Shown here: positions 6,743-7,988 of the stretch, in pieces
Numbering within the stretch: position 1 is the stretch's first letter
How the letters are laid out: every line of letters begins with the position of its first letter
Assembly: GCA_035529435.1 (NCBI GenBank)
Contig: DATKWS010000147.1
Location: forward strand, 1 to 7,988
Length of the DNA: 7,988 nucleotides
Direction: 5' to 3'
Origin: DATKWS01 sp035529435
GTDB taxonomy: Bacteria; Krumholzibacteriota; Krumholzibacteriia; Krumholzibacteriales; Krumholzibacteriaceae
Notes under the pieces: generated by a model
What the model was told of the DNA's origin: nothing
Database searches by the model: none
What the model saw: the letters and a program-made list of their open reading frames with translations, nothing else
Translations under genes and position numbers: made by a program

Positions 6743-7865
6743 GGGCTCCCTCCTCGGTCACGATACGCAGATAGTCGGTGATGCTCCGACGGTCAAATGC
6801 CATCACCACATCCTCCCCCAGACGGTGGAGATTCACCGGCACGAGCTCACCGCGGTCGAGCCACGGCGGGGCGGAGTGCTCCCCGTACCATGGAATCCCT
6901 GCGGCACCGGAAACGAACGGCGCGTACAGCAGCACGAGGCGCTCGAAAAGGCCCGCACCGAGCATCGATGTCGCGACGCGGCCGCCCCCCTCGACCAGCA
7001 CCGAACCGATGCCGCGCCCCGCGACATCGTCCAGCCATGCCGTGAGATCGAGCCTACCGTCATGCACCGGAAGCGGCGCAACGACGGCGCCGGCCTCCTC
7101 GAGACGGGCGCGACGAATCGCATCGACCCCGCCGCCGCAGTAGAGGATCGTCCGCTCGCCCTTTTCCAACCACCGATGGCCGGGAGGAAACCGCAACGCC
7201 GTATCGAGCACCATACGGACCGGCGGCGGAAGCGCCTCGCGGCAGTACCGCCGGTCGAGAGCCGGATCGTCCGCCTCGACGGTGCCGATCCCCACCGCAA
7301 TCGCCTCGGTCCAGCTCCTCAGATAGTGGGCGTACTCACGGGCGGTCCCGCCGGTGAGCCACTCCCTTCCCTCCACGGTGAGGCGGCCGTCGAGCGTGGA
7401 GGCGAGCTTTAAAACAACGAACGGCCGTCCGGTGATGCTCCGGTGCACGTAGGGGAGATTGAGCTCAAGCGCCTCGCGGGCGCCGATCCCCACCGTTACA
7501 TCTATTCCCCTCTCCCTGAGAAAGGCGGCCCCCGTTCCCCTGACCCGCGGGTCGGGATCATACATGCTGAAGACGACCCGTGCAATTCCCGCCTCGAATA
7601 TCGATTCGGTACATGGTGGTGTATTTCCGTAATGGCAGCAGGGTTCGAGGTTGAGATACAGCGTCGCGCCCCGCGCTCGTTCCCCCGCATTCCCGATCGC
7701 TTCCCGCTCGGCATGCGGACTCCCCGGTCCGCGGTGGTATCCCTCACCCACGATCTCGCTGCCGGATACCACGACGGCGCCGACGAGGGGGTTGGGAAAT
7801 ACGAACCCGAGCGCTCCCCCGGCGAGCGCGAGCGCCCGCTCCATGTACCGTTCCTCTTCGATCAC
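6723..7865 (-). CDS. ribD: Bifunctional diaminohydroxyphosphoribosylaminopyrimidine deaminase / 5-amino-6-(5-phosphoribosylamino)uracil reductase
   Basis: RibD carries out the second and third steps from GTP: zinc-dependent deamination, then NADPH-dependent reduction of the ribose. Numbered from the GTG at 7865, the 380-residue protein has a deaminase domain with H51-A-E53, C76 and C85 (PCCHYGNTPPC). These match the zinc and proton-shuttle residues of the B. subtilis enzyme, offset by two. The reductase domain follows with KLASTLDG (153-160), GIGTVEADDP (192-201) and VEGGGR (291-296). The frame stays open upstream to the window edge, with a possible GTG at 7949. I prefer 7865 because TGGAGG lies 9 nt ahead and the protein then begins IEEERYMERALALA, as other RibD proteins do. 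The last codons contain the ribosome-binding site and start of ribE. Confidence 0.95.
   Translation of the reverse strand: MIEEERYMERALALAGGALGFVFPNPLVGAVVVSGSEIVGEGYHRGPGSPHAEREAIGNAGERARGATLYLNLEPCCHYGNTPPCTESIFEAGIARVVFSMYDPDPRVRGTGAAFLRERGIDVTVGIGAREALELNLPYVHRSITGRPFVVLKLASTLDGRLTVEGREWLTGGTAREYAHYLRSWTEAIAVGIGTVEADDPALDRRYCREALPPPVRMVLDTALRFPPGHRWLEKGERTILYCGGGVDAIRRARLEEAGAVVAPLPVHDGRLDLTAWLDDVAGRGIGSVLVEGGGRVATSMLGAGLFERLVLLYAPFVSGAAGIPWYGEHSAPPWLDRGELVPVNLHRLGEDVVMAFDRRSITDYLRIVTEEGALVHGIG
6749..6754 (-). promoter_or_regulatory. Ribosome binding site supporting the TTG start of ribE
   Basis: AGGAGG on the minus strand, a consensus match inside ribD, is 6 nt before the TTG at 6742. 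It confirms a non-ATG start. Confidence 0.75.
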
Positions 7866-7988
7866 CGATGCAATCCTCCACGAAGACGTGCGGGGGAGAT
7901 ATCTCGATTGCCTGATGACTTCGGGGAATGATACCTGATGGGGGCACACCGCTCGACACGACCGTGCACAGCGGTGACACTGTTCGAA
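7866..7988 (-). other. Region upstream of ribD; possible 3' end of an upstream gene, no riboswitch seen
   Basis: All three minus-strand frames are open across most of these 123 bases, so coding status cannot be settled. One frame (7987 to 7862) ends in TGA that overlaps the ribD GTG as GTGA, the same junction style as ribE/ribBA. That fits a coupled upstream gene, but I do not recognise its last 41 residues (ending ARLRGGLHR). I looked for the conserved RFN (FMN riboswitch) segments and saw none, and no convincing promoter. A leader further upstream cannot be excluded. Confidence 0.3.
7875..7880 (-). promoter_or_regulatory. Ribosome binding site deciding the ribD start
   Basis: TGGAGG on the minus strand is 9 nt before the GTG at 7865. 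It favours this start over the upstream in-frame GTG at 7949, for which I see no comparable site. Confidence 0.6.

Noticed and set aside
5991..7412. Long open frame on the plus strand (473 codons) opposite ribE and ribD
   Set aside because: It lies entirely antisense to two clearly recognised enzymes. Its translation is low-complexity (rich in Arg, Pro, Thr, Ser) with no recognisable domain, as expected for the mirror frame of GC-rich genes.
7645..7665. PCCHYG in RibD where many family members have PCSHxG
   Set aside because: The extra Cys next to zinc ligand C76 looked odd at first, but I recall PCC as a frequent variant in this family, and all metal and catalytic residues are intact.
7866..7988. 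FMN riboswitch before ribD
   Set aside because: I looked for the conserved RFN segments on the minus strand and found none in the bases available.

Overview
All convincing genes lie on the minus strand and read from the right end of the window to the left. Three sections follow one another in what looks like one tightly packed transcription unit. The first is a complete riboflavin pathway set, ribD-ribE-ribBA-ribH (7865 to 4421), followed by nusB (4406-3996). The second is a calcineurin-like metallophosphoesterase of unassigned substrate (3999-3268). The third is a cell-envelope or glycoconjugate type set: a SAM methyltransferase (3254-2484), a GT4 glycosyltransferase (2477-1365), a flippase-like LPG-synthase-TM membrane protein (1354-395), and the N-terminal 104 codons of a DUF2723/GT117-type membrane glycosyltransferase (312-1) that runs off the left edge.

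The junctions are very tight. ribD/ribE overlap by 20 nt, ribE/ribBA share GTGA, ribBA/ribH are 1 nt apart, ribH/nusB 14 nt, nusB/phosphoesterase share TTGA, then gaps of 13, 6 and 10 nt. The only sizeable intergenic gap (82 nt) is just before the DUF2723 gene. That gene also shows a visibly different codon choice, so it may have its own promoter and a separate origin. Non-ATG starts are frequent: GTG for ribD, ribBA, the GT4 and probably the flippase; TTG for ribE and the phosphoesterase. Most are backed by good Shine-Dalgarno matches.

The four rib genes encode GTP cyclohydrolase II and DHBP synthase (RibBA), pyrimidine deaminase/reductase (RibD), lumazine synthase (RibH) and riboflavin synthase (RibE). 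Together they cover every step from GTP and ribulose 5-phosphate to riboflavin except the phosphatase step. No FMN riboswitch is seen in the 123 nt available upstream of ribD. If one exists, it lies beyond the right edge.

The organism is a bacterium with fairly high GC (judged by eye, not computed). The order ribD-ribE-ribBA-ribH-nusB is widespread in bacteria. DUF2723 proteins are, from general knowledge, common in Bacteroidota, Gemmatimonadota, Fibrobacterota and several uncultured FCB/PVC-type phyla, so such a lineage is a reasonable but weak guess. I found no mobile element, CRISPR array, tRNA or rRNA. The window is mostly well-understood metabolism. The points of interest are the phosphoesterase placed where a missing riboflavin-pathway phosphatase could be, the attachment of an envelope-glycan set to a housekeeping operon, and the codon-usage break at the left edge.
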